Source: Allobacillus salarius (lineage in GTDB: Bacteria > Bacillota > Bacilli > Bacillales > Alkalibacillaceae). Taken from it: a stretch of 64,000 bases of DNA. Positions 8,916-17,569 of the stretch are shown here, one piece after another; positions within the stretch are counted from its first letter, which is position 1; each line of letters opens with the position of its first letter. The translations under genes and the position numbers were made by a program. The stretch lies in NCBI RefSeq assembly GCF_007559425.1, contig NZ_VMHE01000002.1, forward strand, positions 1 through 64,000. Direction: 5' to 3'. The notes below the pieces were generated by a model. That model did no database searches. It was not told where the DNA came from and saw only the letters and a program-made list of their open reading frames with translations.

Positions 8916-9944
8916 ATGTATTTTAGACGAAAACATATATTAGTTTTAGTGGTAACATTAGCGATTACGTTCTTTTTAAGCTTTTATAAATTGGACTATT
9001 ACATTTACCAGCCAGGTGACATACGGGCATTGGATGGTGTAGTGAAAGTAGAAGAAGGTAGTGACAGCGAAGGTGAAATGAACCTTGTAACCGTACGCGG
9101 TGGTCAAGCAACCCCACTTTTTTATCTAATGGCAAAAATACGTCCATATTTTGATATCTATGATTTGGAAGATGTCCGACCAGAAGGAATCAGCCAAGAT
9201 GAATATATGGAAGCGCAGTTACACTTCATGGAAAGTTCTCAAGAGGCAGCGACAGTTGTCGCTTTTCAAGCAGCTGGAGAAGATTTGACGATTAATTATC
9301 AAGGTGTTTATGTCGGCATGGTAATGGAAGATATGCCTGCTGAAGGAGTATTACAATCGGGTGACCAAATTGTTAAAGTCGAAGGTCAGCAAGTCAATTC
9401 GGCAGAAGAAGTCATTGAACTTACTTCATCAAAATCAGTTGGTGATGAACTGCATTTGACGATCAGCCGAGAAGATAAGGAAATGGATTTACAAGTTGAA
9501 TTAGTCCCTTTAGGTGATACACTTGACCGTCCTGGTATTGGAATCTCGCTTGTAACCGATCGTGAAATTGTTCATGATCGTGAGGTGACCTATGACAGCG
9601 GCCGAATTGGTGGACCAAGTGCAGGGTTAATCTTTTCCTTAGAGGTTTACGATCAACTTGTAGATGAAGATATAACGAAAGGTTATCAAATTGTAGCTAC
9701 AGGTGAAATTGATTATGATGGGAAAGTCTATCCGATTGGTGGTATTGATAAAAAAGTAGTAGCTGCAGACGATGCAGGGGCTGACATCTTTCTTGCTCCT
9801 AACGAGGGTGGAAAAAAAGGCTCTAACTATGAGGTGGCCAAAAAAACGGCGGAAGACATTGAAACGGATATGAAAATTATACCAATTGATCAATTTCAAG
9901 ATGCTGTTGATTACTTGGAAAGCTTGCCTGTAAAGGAAGAATAA
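8916..9944 (+). CDS. ylbL: YlbL, membrane-anchored Lon-like serine protease with PDZ domain
   Basis: The 342-residue protein has an N-terminal membrane helix (LVLVVTLAITFFLSFY), a PDZ domain around residues 115-195 and a C-terminal Lon-type proteolytic domain. The nucleophile is Ser235 in GGPSAG, and the catalytic lysine is K279 or K280 in IDKKV, at the usual Ser-Lys spacing of about 44. In B. subtilis YlbL degrades the SOS division inhibitor YneA together with CtpA, a role that links it to the cell division theme of this region. It directly abuts ylbK and is closed by a terminator. Confidence 0.9.
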   Translation: MYFRRKHILVLVVTLAITFFLSFYKLDYYIYQPGDIRALDGVVKVEEGSDSEGEMNLVTVRGGQATPLFYLMAKIRPYFDIYDLEDVRPEGISQDEYMEAQLHFMESSQEAATVVAFQAAGEDLTINYQGVYVGMVMEDMPAEGVLQSGDQIVKVEGQQVNSAEEVIELTSSKSVGDELHLTISREDKEMDLQVELVPLGDTLDRPGIGISLVTDREIVHDREVTYDSGRIGGPSAGLIFSLEVYDQLVDEDITKGYQIVATGEIDYDGKVYPIGGIDKKVVAADDAGADIFLAPNEGGKKGSNYEVAKKTAEDIETDMKIIPIDQFQDAVDYLESLPVKEE

Positions 9945-9948
9945 ATAG

Positions 9949-9996
9949 GAAATCGGAAGCGGTGCATGGAACGCATGAAAAAGCTTCCGATTTTTC
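9949..9996 (+). terminator. Terminator after ylbL
   Basis: AAATCGGAAGC at 9950-9960 pairs with GCTTCCGATTT at 9983-9993, followed by TTTC. The 22-base loop is long. It lies just after the ylbL stop. Confidence 0.75.
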
Positions 9997-10061
9997 TATT
10001 CATCGGAAGCTGATTTAAAGTTATGCATACGGATACTTTTAATGGACTGATTGTAAGGAAA

Positions 10062-11273
10062 TTAAAGTAAGATCGGTCCCGTTAACTCTTGTTTTTTTAA
10101 TTCCCTACCTACTTCAGGTTCAATGATGGCGTAATAAGCATTCGTTGCCCGTTCTTCAATTGTCAAAAATTCATGGGTCATTTGCTGTAAATTTGAAATG
10201 AGTGGCACAGTCATTTTTTTCTTCTGCTTATTGATAAAGGATCTGCCTTGCTCATTCATTCCAAGAATTCTTACGTAAGGGACTTGATCGGTTTCCGTAG
10301 CTTTAAGCATATCTTCAGCTTTAAGCTGGGTTAACAAGTGGACAAACACGCGTTGAAGACGTGTGTATGTATATCGTTTCGTCTTTAAGAGTTCCAACCA
10401 TTCATGAAAATTATTCACTTTATCAGCTGTCTCTTTTAGTCGATACTCAAGACCTTCAATAACACCATGTATTTGTTGTAAACCTTCAATCGGTGTTACT
10501 TGGACGATATACCGAAGTAACGAGAAATAACCCTCCCATTCATGCCAACGCCCGGCTGTTTGTAGATAGGTTTCTAACTCGTTGACTGTCGATTGTGGCA
10601 TCGCTTGCTTTGCGTGAGTAGTCATGAGATGCTGATTGAACAGTTCTTTCCGGATACTCGTAGCACTCGCGATTGAATACTCGATTTCCTCATCGTGATA
10701 ATGACTTTTAGTTCTTCTTACTGTTACGGGCTCGATGTTAGCATTCAGTTCTTTAATGGCTTTCACATAACTAAAGCCAAGGATGTTATTTGGTTGGCTC
10801 AAGTCGAAATTATCAGAGGTTAGATTAAGCTTTCGGTATGCCTCTCTGCTAGCTTGTGGAAATGAAGAGCCGCTCGTTAAGGCTTCTTTTAACGTTTTTT
10901 CAAAAACCGCCTTTCCAGTAGACCATTTATTATAGCCATCTAAAAAGGGTTGTATATTTCCAGACTCACTTCCAAAACATACTTGTTCTACACCTAAAGC
11001 GTCTAATGTGGCGATCGCTCCTTTGGAAAAAAGATCAGCATATTGACAGGCATAGACATGAGGCAATTCAACAACTAAATCAACACCACTTGTTAAAGCG
11101 GCTCTTGTTCGGGAAAACTTATCAGTAATTGCTGGTTCACCACGCTGAAGAAAATTTCCGCTCATCACTGCAATGGTGACATCTGCATTTGCTTTACGAA
11201 TGGATTGTTCCAAGTGATATGCATGTCCGTTATGAAAAGGGTTATATTCGACGATCAGTCCACAAGTACGCAT
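10062..11273 (-). CDS. tmcAL: TmcAL, tRNA(Met) cytidine acetate ligase (YlbM)
   Basis: The 403-residue protein begins MRTCGLIVEYNPFHNGHAYH, which contains the nucleotidyltransferase HxGH motif in the YlbM/TmcAL context (DUF795). B. subtilis TmcAL uses acetate and ATP to make N4-acetylcytidine at the wobble position of elongator tRNA-Met. SGNFLQRGEPA and the SATSIRKEL segment near residue 200 fit the family. The start at 11273 has GGCGAGG five bases upstream; 16 further upstream codons are open but lack a better site. The gene is divergent from ylbN, as in B. subtilis. Confidence 0.9.
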   Translation of the reverse strand: MRTCGLIVEYNPFHNGHAYHLEQSIRKANADVTIAVMSGNFLQRGEPAITDKFSRTRAALTSGVDLVVELPHVYACQYADLFSKGAIATLDALGVEQVCFGSESGNIQPFLDGYNKWSTGKAVFEKTLKEALTSGSSFPQASREAYRKLNLTSDNFDLSQPNNILGFSYVKAIKELNANIEPVTVRRTKSHYHDEEIEYSIASATSIRKELFNQHLMTTHAKQAMPQSTVNELETYLQTAGRWHEWEGYFSLLRYIVQVTPIEGLQQIHGVIEGLEYRLKETADKVNNFHEWLELLKTKRYTYTRLQRVFVHLLTQLKAEDMLKATETDQVPYVRILGMNEQGRSFINKQKKKMTVPLISNLQQMTHEFLTIEERATNAYYAIIEPEVGRELKKQELTGPILL

Positions 11274-11373
11274 TTTCCTCGCCCTTTCTTCATTCTTTAA
11301 GTATAATTTAGAAGGAAACAAAGGAAAAAATCAAGGATGGATAAAAATATTTTCCTGCTGTTAAGAAAAAATA

Positions 11374-11402
11374 TTGACAAAAGGTGTATTTCCTTTTAAA
11401 AT
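11374..11402 (+). promoter_or_regulatory. SigA promoter of ylbN-rpmF
   Basis: A perfect TTGACA at 11374-11379 and TAAAAT at 11397-11402 are separated by 17 bases. The promoter lies 28 bases before the ylbN start and serves the ylbN-rpmF unit. Confidence 0.8.
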
Positions 11403-11430
11403 TACTCTTGTTGCCTTGAGGTGATAAACA

Positions 11431-11985
11431 ATGATTATACCGCTTCAAAAAATCAAAGCACATGAACCTTACACGTTCCAAGGTAGTCTAGATGTTTCTG
11501 ACTTGGAAGAGATGAATAATGATATTCGTCGCATTTCTGATGTGGAAGTTGACGGAGAAGCTACATTGGTCGGTAAAGTTTATCAATTTGATTTGAACCT
11601 AAAAGGGACGATGATTTTACCTTGCGCAAGAACGCTAGTTGATGTTAAGTATCCTTTTTCGGTTGATGCGACAGAGAATTTCACGAAAGTGGATTATGTA
11701 GCATCGGAAGAAGAAGAGATTTTCTTAATTGAGCAAGAAGTACTTGACTTAGCGCCTTATATCAAGGAAAATATTTTATTGGAAGTCCCTGTACGGGTAT
11801 ATAGTGATGAAGAACAATTGAGTGAAGCAGAAGATGAGGGAGAAGGTTGGGAAATGCGAACCGAAGACACCCATATCGAACAGCAAGAAATCACTCATGA
11901 AGAAGATAACGGAGAAGATAAACCGGTAGATCCGCGTCTAGCTTCGTTACAGAAATTTTTTGATAAAGATCAAAACAATGAATGA
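11431..11985 (+). CDS. ylbN: YlbN, YceD/DUF177 family (23S rRNA accumulation protein)
   Basis: The 184-residue acidic protein is of the DUF177/YceD family, which lies upstream of rpmF across bacteria and supports accumulation of 23S rRNA or large-subunit assembly. The motif LPCARTLVDVKYPF (usually C-x2-C/T-L) and the acidic C-terminal tail ending DPRLASLQKFF are typical. TTGAGGTGA precedes ATG 11431. The long acidic linker at about residues 130-160 is in keeping with a salt-tolerant Bacillus but is not diagnostic. Confidence 0.88.
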   Translation: MIIPLQKIKAHEPYTFQGSLDVSDLEEMNNDIRRISDVEVDGEATLVGKVYQFDLNLKGTMILPCARTLVDVKYPFSVDATENFTKVDYVASEEEEIFLIEQEVLDLAPYIKENILLEVPVRVYSDEEQLSEAEDEGEGWEMRTEDTHIEQQEITHEEDNGEDKPVDPRLASLQKFFDKDQNNE

Positions 11986-12025
11986 TGAAATGGATTTGTT
12001 GATTCATTAGAGGAGGTGTAGAATC

Positions 12026-12199
12026 ATGGCAGTACCAAAAAGAAGAACTTCCAAAAAAGTTAAAAACCAACGTCGTACACATAAAAACCTACATGTACCT
12101 GGTATGGTTGAATGCCCTAACTGTGGCGAAATGATGAAACCACACCACGTATGTAAAGAATGTGGACAATACAAAGGTGAAGAAGTTGTAGAAAAGTAA
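12026..12199 (+). CDS. rpmF: Ribosomal protein bL32
   Basis: The 57-residue product starts [19 protein letters not shown], the signature of L32. The C-terminal half has CPNC and CKEC pairs, so this is the zinc-binding (C+) form. AGAGGAGGTG is an excellent ribosome site nine bases upstream. It is cotranscribed with ylbN and ends at a strong terminator. Confidence 0.97.
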   Translation: MAVPKRRTSKKVKNQRRTHKNLHVPGMVECPNCGEMMKPHHVCKECGQYKGEEVVEK

Positions 12200-12214
12200 A
12201 GCTAGAATAAATGA

Positions 12215-12246
12215 GATGTCTCTTACAAATAAGAGGCATCTTTTTT
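12215..12246 (+). terminator. Terminator after rpmF
   Basis: GATGTCTCTT pairs with AAGAGGCATC around a six-base loop, directly followed by six T. Confidence 0.9.
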
Positions 12247-12321
12247 AAAATTACTGGCTCAAAATATTTGTTGGGGTAAATACTATTCGTGGATAGATCG
12301 CCAAAATGAAGCACTCCCCTT

Positions 12322-12540
12322 GATTAGAAGCGCTCTATTCAGGGATAGCGTATCAAAATTTAGTTCTATCTTCGAATAGAAGCGCTCTAATCGGGGATAG
12401 CACATTAAAATATCGCTCTATCTTCAATTAGGAGCGCTCTATTCAGGGGTAGCACATCAAAATTCACCTCTATCTTTGATTAGAAGCACTCTATTCAGGG
12501 ACAGCACGCCAAAATTCACTTCTATCTTCGAATAGCACAT
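12322..12540. repeat. Tandem array of four ~52-bp units plus a partial unit
   Basis: Units start at 12322, 12374, 12425 and 12478, with a partial copy at 12530-12540 and degenerate traces from about 12294. Each unit begins with an inverted repeat close to GAATAGA-AGCGC-TCTATTC. It continues GGGATAGCAC, an A-rich linker and CTATCTTC, which can form a second GATAG/CTATC stem. Units differ at about 10-20% of positions. The array fills most of the 363-base gap between the rpmF terminator and the crotonase gene; no gene is visible in it. Confidence 0.85.
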
Positions 12541-12562
12541 TAAATGACGGGGGAAATCCTTT

Positions 12563-13321
12563 ATGGAACAAGTATTGAAATATGAACGATATGAAAATGG
12601 TCTGGCGGTACTAACGATCAACCGACCGAATAAACGAAATGCGATTTCTAAAGAAGTTGTTTCCTTATTCGCTCAATACATAACCGAATTGGAGAATAAC
12701 GACAACATAAAACTGTTGGTCATAACAGGTGAAGGACAGCAAGCATTTTGTTCAGGGGGCGACTTAAAAGATTTCCATGGCCATTTAAAGGCTGACGAAG
12801 CATATGAGTTGTTAAAACCGATGCAAGAAGTTTTATATCGAATTGCAACTCTTCCTTTTCCGACGCTTGCCTGGATGAACGGTTCTGCGCGAGGTGGCGG
12901 TATGGAACTTGCATCTGCCTGTGATTTTCGCTTTGCATCAGAGAATGGAAATTATGGTTTTGTACAAGGAAACCTAGGCATTGCTACCGGTTGGGGAGGC
13001 GGATCGTTACTTTATAGACGAATACACCCTCAACAGGCTCATTATTGGCAAATCGAATCAGCAATAAAAAGTGTGAAAGAATTAGAAGAAGCGGGATTTA
13101 TACAAAAAGTTATTCATCAAGAATTCGTACCCCATGCCGAAGAATTAACTATGTTCCTTTCAAAAAGTGTAGAACAATTAAGAAGCTGGAAAGCTCAATG
13201 GTTGCGACACCATTCTATTGAGCAATTAATATTTGAAATGGATGAAGAGGTGGCTACCTGCAGCAAGCTTTGGGAGAGTGAAGCCCATATTGAAGCTGTT
13301 AATCGATTTTTCTCCAAATAA
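12563..13321 (+). CDS. Enoyl-CoA hydratase/isomerase (crotonase) family protein
   Basis: The 252-residue crotonase-fold protein has the oxyanion-hole segments FCSGGDLKDF (about residues 68-77) and ARGGGMELASACDFRFA (about 109-125). By spacing, Glu115 corresponds to the first catalytic glutamate of rat enoyl-CoA hydratase (E144). The second catalytic glutamate (E164) is replaced by Gln135, exactly 20 residues later. A classical hydratase is therefore uncertain; other reactions of the fold, such as isomerase or decarboxylase, are possible. The C-terminal part is divergent. ATG 12563 follows GGGGGAAA. It lies between the 52-bp repeat array and rsfA, alone on its strand segment. Confidence 0.8.
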   Translation: MEQVLKYERYENGLAVLTINRPNKRNAISKEVVSLFAQYITELENNDNIKLLVITGEGQQAFCSGGDLKDFHGHLKADEAYELLKPMQEVLYRIATLPFPTLAWMNGSARGGGMELASACDFRFASENGNYGFVQGNLGIATGWGGGSLLYRRIHPQQAHYWQIESAIKSVKELEEAGFIQKVIHQEFVPHAEELTMFLSKSVEQLRSWKAQWLRHHSIEQLIFEMDEEVATCSKLWESEAHIEAVNRFFSK

Positions 13322-13417
13322 TTAAAAGCAATCCTATAATTATTATATTTTTCGTCTATCTTCCTAAGCCTATGCATAAATATTTAATACAGTAGCTAGG
13401 CTAAGGGGGGAAGATGT

Positions 13418-13885
13418 GTGGTAACTCGTCAAGATTCATGGACAAAAGATGAAGATTTACTGTTAGCCGAAACAGTCATTCGGTACATACGAGAAGGCAA
13501 AACACAGATGAAAGCGTTTCAGGAGGTTGCAAATAAACTCTCGAGGACACCTCAGGCTTGCGGGTTTCGGTGGAATGCCAATATTAGGAAGCAATATAGT
13601 AAGGCGATTGCTCTTGCAAAAGAAGATCGGAAAAACTTGAAGAGTGAGCCTTCAAGCAACAAGTCATTTACGAAACAAGGAAAAGATTCTACCAAAAAAA
13701 TTGAATCATTCGATGAAGTCATCGGTCAATTGGAACGGTTGAAAGGTGAATATTCTCAACAACCACATAACAATGGTTCAATCGATACGAGGGTTGAGGA
13801 ACTGAATAAAAAGTTAGCATTGTATAATCAAGTCTTGAATGAAATATCAGAGAAGATTCAGTCCTTAAAAGAACAAGAAAAATAG
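13418..13885 (+). CDS. rsfA: RsfA/YlbO family prespore-specific transcriptional regulator
   Basis: The 155-residue protein starts with a Myb/SANT-like DNA-binding domain ([20 protein letters not shown], then a segment ending [14 protein letters not shown]). The C-terminal region from about residue 105 is predicted coiled coil. This is the RsfA/YlbO architecture; in B. subtilis RsfA is made in the forespore under SigF/SigG and tunes SigF-dependent genes. Position between rpmF and ylbP matches ylbO. The start is GTG 13418 with AAGGGGGG seven bases upstream. No clear SigF or SigG promoter could be fixed by eye. Confidence 0.85.
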   Translation: MVTRQDSWTKDEDLLLAETVIRYIREGKTQMKAFQEVANKLSRTPQACGFRWNANIRKQYSKAIALAKEDRKNLKSEPSSNKSFTKQGKDSTKKIESFDEVIGQLERLKGEYSQQPHNNGSIDTRVEELNKKLALYNQVLNEISEKIQSLKEQEK

Positions 13886-13917
13886 TCTAGTATTGAGAGC
13901 AAAAACTCAATGAAGTA

Positions 13918-13997
13918 TTAAAAAATCCGGAAATTGGAGTCATCTCTAGTGAGCCAACGAATTGTTGGGTCAGGAAAATGACGTCGGTTTCCGGATT
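13918..13997 (-). terminator. Large cruciform terminator for the GNAT gene
   Basis: On the minus strand AATCCGGAAACCGACGTCAT pairs with the arm ending CCAATTTCCGGATT and is followed by six T. The loop contains a second hairpin (TGACCCAAC/GTTGGCTCA). It starts 21 bases after the stop codon of the minus-strand gene. Confidence 0.75.
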
Positions 13998-14018
13998 GCT
14001 CTGATTATTAGAAATCAT

Positions 14019-14498
14019 TTACTTAGCATCAACTTGCTCTGAAACGCCTTCAGGCAACCAAATATAAGGATTTTCACCAAAATCACGCTCTACATCATAG
14101 TGAGCAGCTTGAAAGCCCATTCGTTCCCAGAACTCGTGTGAGTTCACTCTAGCGTTCGTTTTAACAGGTAGATTGAAGCTCTTCGCGTATGCTACTAACT
14201 GTTCACCGAATCCTCTTCTTCGATAGCCTTCTAACACTTCTAACTTCCATAGTTCTAAATAATCTTGTTTCGGTTCAAAATAGTAATCATATTTTGATTT
14301 AACTTTATACAAACTCATGCGAGCGACTAAAGAATCACCGAAATAAATTCCATAAAACGGAGATTCACTATTGTTTTCGATCATATCGTGTTCTAGATCT
14401 TCTTTCATCGAAAGTTCTTGCATCCCATACTGTTTAAACTTTTTGAATTCTTCAATCGTACGGAAGTTTATCAATAATCTCTCAACTTTTACCGACAT
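14019..14498 (-). CDS. ylbP: YlbP, GNAT family N-acetyltransferase
   Basis: The 159-residue GNAT-fold protein has the acetyl-CoA pyrophosphate loop in GYRRRGFGEQLVAYAK (about residues 90-105), where RRRGFG is the R/Q-x-x-G-x-G/A motif. KTNARVNSHEFWERMGF supplies the end of the fold. The substrate is unknown. Length and position between ylbO and ylbQ match B. subtilis YlbP. AAAGGAGGAA precedes the ATG. It is transcribed opposite to both neighbours and has its own terminator. Confidence 0.85.
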   Translation of the reverse strand: MSVKVERLLINFRTIEEFKKFKQYGMQELSMKEDLEHDMIENNSESPFYGIYFGDSLVARMSLYKVKSKYDYYFEPKQDYLELWKLEVLEGYRRRGFGEQLVAYAKSFNLPVKTNARVNSHEFWERMGFQAAHYDVERDFGENPYIWLPEGVSEQVDAK

Positions 14499-14623
14499 AA
14501 GCTTGTTCCTCCTTTTGTTTCTCCTTATTATTATAGTATATTGGAGATTGAATTTAAATGAAATCGTTCACATCGAATAGAAGGATTCATTTACTTATTT
14601 CATGCAAAGAGGGAGCAATGGGT

Positions 14624-15499
14624 ATGAATATTGCCGTAATTGGAATGGGAGCTGTCGGGATGTTTATGGCACATCACATGGCAAAGAACGGGTTGAATGT
14701 GACAGGTTATGTTCGTCGGGAAGAGCAACTTGCTGAACTGAAAGAAAAAGGTATCCAACTAGGCGATGAACAAGTACATTTACCGATATACTCATATACC
14801 GATCTATCTATCGAGCATGATTATTACATCATCGCGACAAAAAAAACAGCTACCAAAACATTGTATCCTCACTTTAAAAAACTGAAAGCGTCTAGCAACC
14901 TAGTATTCGTTCAAAATGGAATGTTCGATGAAGACGAGCTTGAAGGTATACTAGCAAACGTTTTTATTGGTGTTTTCGATCACGGCATTACCCGGAATGG
15001 CAATACAGAAATTCAGCAAAAAGGAGCTGGACGTTTATCCGTCGGAAGCATGGATGATAAAGAGAAGATAGCGGTAAAAAAATTCGTGGCGCAAATAAAT
15101 AGCCCGATATTCCCGGTTATTTTCGAACAAAACATTGAAAGAAGGCAAGCTAAGAAGCTAGTCATAAATTGTGTCATCAATCCGTTAACAGCTATATTTG
15201 AATGTTTTAACGGTGAAATTTTGGAAAATAGCTATATGAAGCGGTTAGCTGCGAAATTAAATGAGGAAGCTTGTGAAGCTTTGAATTTACCAAAAGAAGA
15301 AATGTGGGAAAAAACGATAGCCATTTGTGAAAAAACAGCACGGAATAAATCTTCCATGTTTGCTGACATCGAGTCAGGAAAACGGACGGAAATAGATTAT
15401 TTAAATGGTTATTTAGTTAACCAATATCCAAACATCGTTCCGACCCATGAAGCGATCACTTTACTAGTGAAAGCAAAAGAAATAGGTCATAAACGTTAG
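14624..15499 (+). CDS. ylbQ: Ketopantoate reductase PanE/ApbA family protein (YlbQ)
   Basis: The 291-residue enzyme has an N-terminal NADPH-binding Rossmann motif (AVIGMGAVGMF, GxGxxG). The catalytic lysine region KKLVINCVINPLTAI lies near residues 180-194. The C-terminal helical domain includes SSMFADIESGKRTEIDYLNGY, the family signature. The family reduces 2-dehydropantoate to pantoate for coenzyme A synthesis. B. subtilis has a second such gene (panE), so YlbQ may not be the main enzyme. GGGAG at 14611-14615 favours ATG 14624 over ATG 14618 (too close) and the upstream ATG 14558 (no site). Confidence 0.85.
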   Translation: MNIAVIGMGAVGMFMAHHMAKNGLNVTGYVRREEQLAELKEKGIQLGDEQVHLPIYSYTDLSIEHDYYIIATKKTATKTLYPHFKKLKASSNLVFVQNGMFDEDELEGILANVFIGVFDHGITRNGNTEIQQKGAGRLSVGSMDDKEKIAVKKFVAQINSPIFPVIFEQNIERRQAKKLVINCVINPLTAIFECFNGEILENSYMKRLAAKLNEEACEALNLPKEEMWEKTIAICEKTARNKSSMFADIESGKRTEIDYLNGYLVNQYPNIVPTHEAITLLVKAKEIGHKR

Positions 15500-15761
15500 C
15501 TGATTGAATCAATTTCATCATTGCTATTTTCAAAAGAGTGTACGTGGATTCGGAGGAACACAGCCGCCCTTTACTTCACTTTATTCATTCGTTTTTGTTT
15601 ATTGAATTTTCCTTCACTCTCTAAATGATTTATATATTATTTTTATGATTATCGCTCTATTATCCAGTATCCGTAAACAGATTTAATGAAAGTCAGTGGG
15701 TTTTTCGATAAAATAACAGCTAGGTATCGACCGAGTAAAGTAATAAAGGCAGGGTTAAACG

Positions 15762-17384
15762 ATGCAAACAATTCCAATTCAGTTACAGCAATCACAATTG
15801 TTGCAAGATTATCGAGATCGTAAGGAATCGATCTTTTCACAATTCGACTATGATCCTTATCAACTACGAAGTTATAAAAAACGACTTTCTCAGCTTCAAC
15901 AAGGTGATTATCAACGGGAAGAACTCGCAAAAATTTTGTTAAAGCAAAATCGAAAATGGGGAGCGGGTCCAGCTGTTGAAAAAAATATAGAAACGTTAAA
16001 AAATCCGAATTCATCAGTCGTCATCGGCGGACAACAGGCGGGGATTTTAACCGGTCCGTTATATACCATTCATAAAATGATATCAATTCTTGTTCATGCA
16101 AAAGAGCAAGAAGAACACTTGCAGCAACCCGTCATTCCGGTCTTTTGGATTGCAGGTGAAGATCATGATTTTGAAGAAATCAACCATATATACATTCAGA
16201 AAAATCCGAATCGGTTGAAGAAGGTTGCCATTGATGGTGAGTTAGAATCCAAGCAATCTGTCTCATCAATAAAGTTGCCGAAAAAAGAAGCGGCTATTTT
16301 CTTGGAAAATATATTTTCTACTTTTCAAGAAACCAAACATACAAAGAAGATATACAACCAACTAAAAGAAACTGCTGAACAGAGTGATACGTATGTAGAT
16401 TTCTTTGGAACACTCACCCATCAAATGTTTCAAGAAGAAGGGTTAGTGTTAGTTGATTCAGATGATTCTGATCTAAGAAAACTTGAATCATCTTATTTTG
16501 TGCGGATGATTGAGGAGCAACCGAACATCGCAAAAGCCGTTGTTCGAGATTTACAGCATCAAGAAGACAAAGGTTATACCATTTCAATTGATGCAGAAAG
16601 TGATGATGGGCATCTGTTTTATCATGTTGATGGTGAAAGACAGTTACTCATGAGAGAAAATGACAAATGGAAGACGAAGGATGGACACGTTTCTTTACGA
16701 ACGGAAGAACTGTTAGAAATCGCAAAGAAAGAACCTGAATTATTAAGTAATAACGTTATTACACGTCCACTCATGCAAGAACTCGTTTTCCCTGTATTGG
16801 CTTTTCACGCAGGACCTGGTGAATTGGCATATTGGTCAATACTGAAAAATGCTTTTCGATGTTTGGACTTAACATTGCCAATCGTCATGCCTCGTCTATC
16901 GATGACGCTTCTTCAATCCAACCATCAATCATGGATAGATGGAATGGATCTATCCATCGAATCATTGATTCAATCAGGTGTGTACACACAAAAAATGAAC
17001 TGGTTGAACCGACAGACGAAATTGCCGATTGAAGAAACATTTCAAGAAGTACAGAAACATATTGAGACAGTTCATCAACCGATTCAAGAGATCGCAGAAT
17101 CAATCAGCTCTGATATGGAAGGACTCTCGAAGAAAAACTTGGAGAAAATACAAAAAGAGTTGGCATATGTAGAGAAACGATTTATGCGAACTGTTGAAAG
17201 TAATCATCAGCTACGGATAAAGAGATATGACACGTTAGATACGTATTATCATCCTGATGGTGGCTTACAAGAGCGGAAGTGGAATTTAATTTATTGGATG
17301 AATCAATATGGGTGGGACTTACCATCGAGATTGACAACAATCCCACCAAAATGGGAAGTGGACCACCTAATCGTGAATTTGTAA
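15762..17384 (+). CDS. bshC: BshC, bacillithiol biosynthesis cysteine-adding enzyme
   Basis: The 540-residue protein is of the BshC (YllA) family, which carries out the last step of bacillithiol synthesis by joining cysteine to glucosaminyl malate. Recognisable segments are VIGGQQAGILTGPLYTIHK near residues 86-104, PVFWIAGEDHDFEEI near 124-138 and GPGELAYWS near 355. A long coiled-coil section lies at about 425-485. Length is standard. It sits directly before mraZ, as yllA does in B. subtilis. The 262-base gap before it contains nothing I can identify. Confidence 0.93.
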   Translation: MQTIPIQLQQSQLLQDYRDRKESIFSQFDYDPYQLRSYKKRLSQLQQGDYQREELAKILLKQNRKWGAGPAVEKNIETLKNPNSSVVIGGQQAGILTGPLYTIHKMISILVHAKEQEEHLQQPVIPVFWIAGEDHDFEEINHIYIQKNPNRLKKVAIDGELESKQSVSSIKLPKKEAAIFLENIFSTFQETKHTKKIYNQLKETAEQSDTYVDFFGTLTHQMFQEEGLVLVDSDDSDLRKLESSYFVRMIEEQPNIAKAVVRDLQHQEDKGYTISIDAESDDGHLFYHVDGERQLLMRENDKWKTKDGHVSLRTEELLEIAKKEPELLSNNVITRPLMQELVFPVLAFHAGPGELAYWSILKNAFRCLDLTLPIVMPRLSMTLLQSNHQSWIDGMDLSIESLIQSGVYTQKMNWLNRQTKLPIEETFQEVQKHIETVHQPIQEIAESISSDMEGLSKKNLEKIQKELAYVEKRFMRTVESNHQLRIKRYDTLDTYYHPDGGLQERKWNLIYWMNQYGWDLPSRLTTIPPKWEVDHLIVNL

Positions 17385-17453
17385 CCACTCACTAACCACC
17401 ACGCCCCACTTTTCAATAAAATCATTAAAATACTTTATATAACAAGGTTTTAA

Positions 17454-17487
17454 GCATGCTCAGTCTTTTGACTGGGCATGTTTTTTT
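17454..17487 (+). terminator. Terminator after bshC
   Basis: CATGCTCAGTC pairs with GACTGGGCATG around a TTTT loop, followed by seven T. Confidence 0.9.
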
Positions 17488-17512
17488 ATTAAATATATAA
17501 TTTTTTATTAAA

Positions 17513-17539
17513 AAAGTGGTTCAAAGTGGAGGATTGTGG
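17513..17539 (+). promoter_or_regulatory. Three phased MraZ boxes upstream of mraZ
   Basis: AAAGTGG occurs at 17513 and 17523 and ATTGTGG at 17533, so the GTGG cores lie exactly 10 bases apart (17516, 17526, 17536). MraZ proteins are known to bind short direct repeats with GTG or TGGG cores upstream of their own dcw operon. A -10-like TATAAA at 17545-17550 follows, so bound MraZ would overlap the promoter and repress it. Confidence 0.7.
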
Positions 17540-17569
17540 TAGACTATAAAAAAAGGTGGGGCGAAGTCT

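Noticed and set aside
15649..16014. Minus-strand open frame of 121 codons antisense to bshC
   Set aside because: It is a shadow of bshC, which has clear family motifs throughout; the antisense frame has no ribosome site or recognisable domain.
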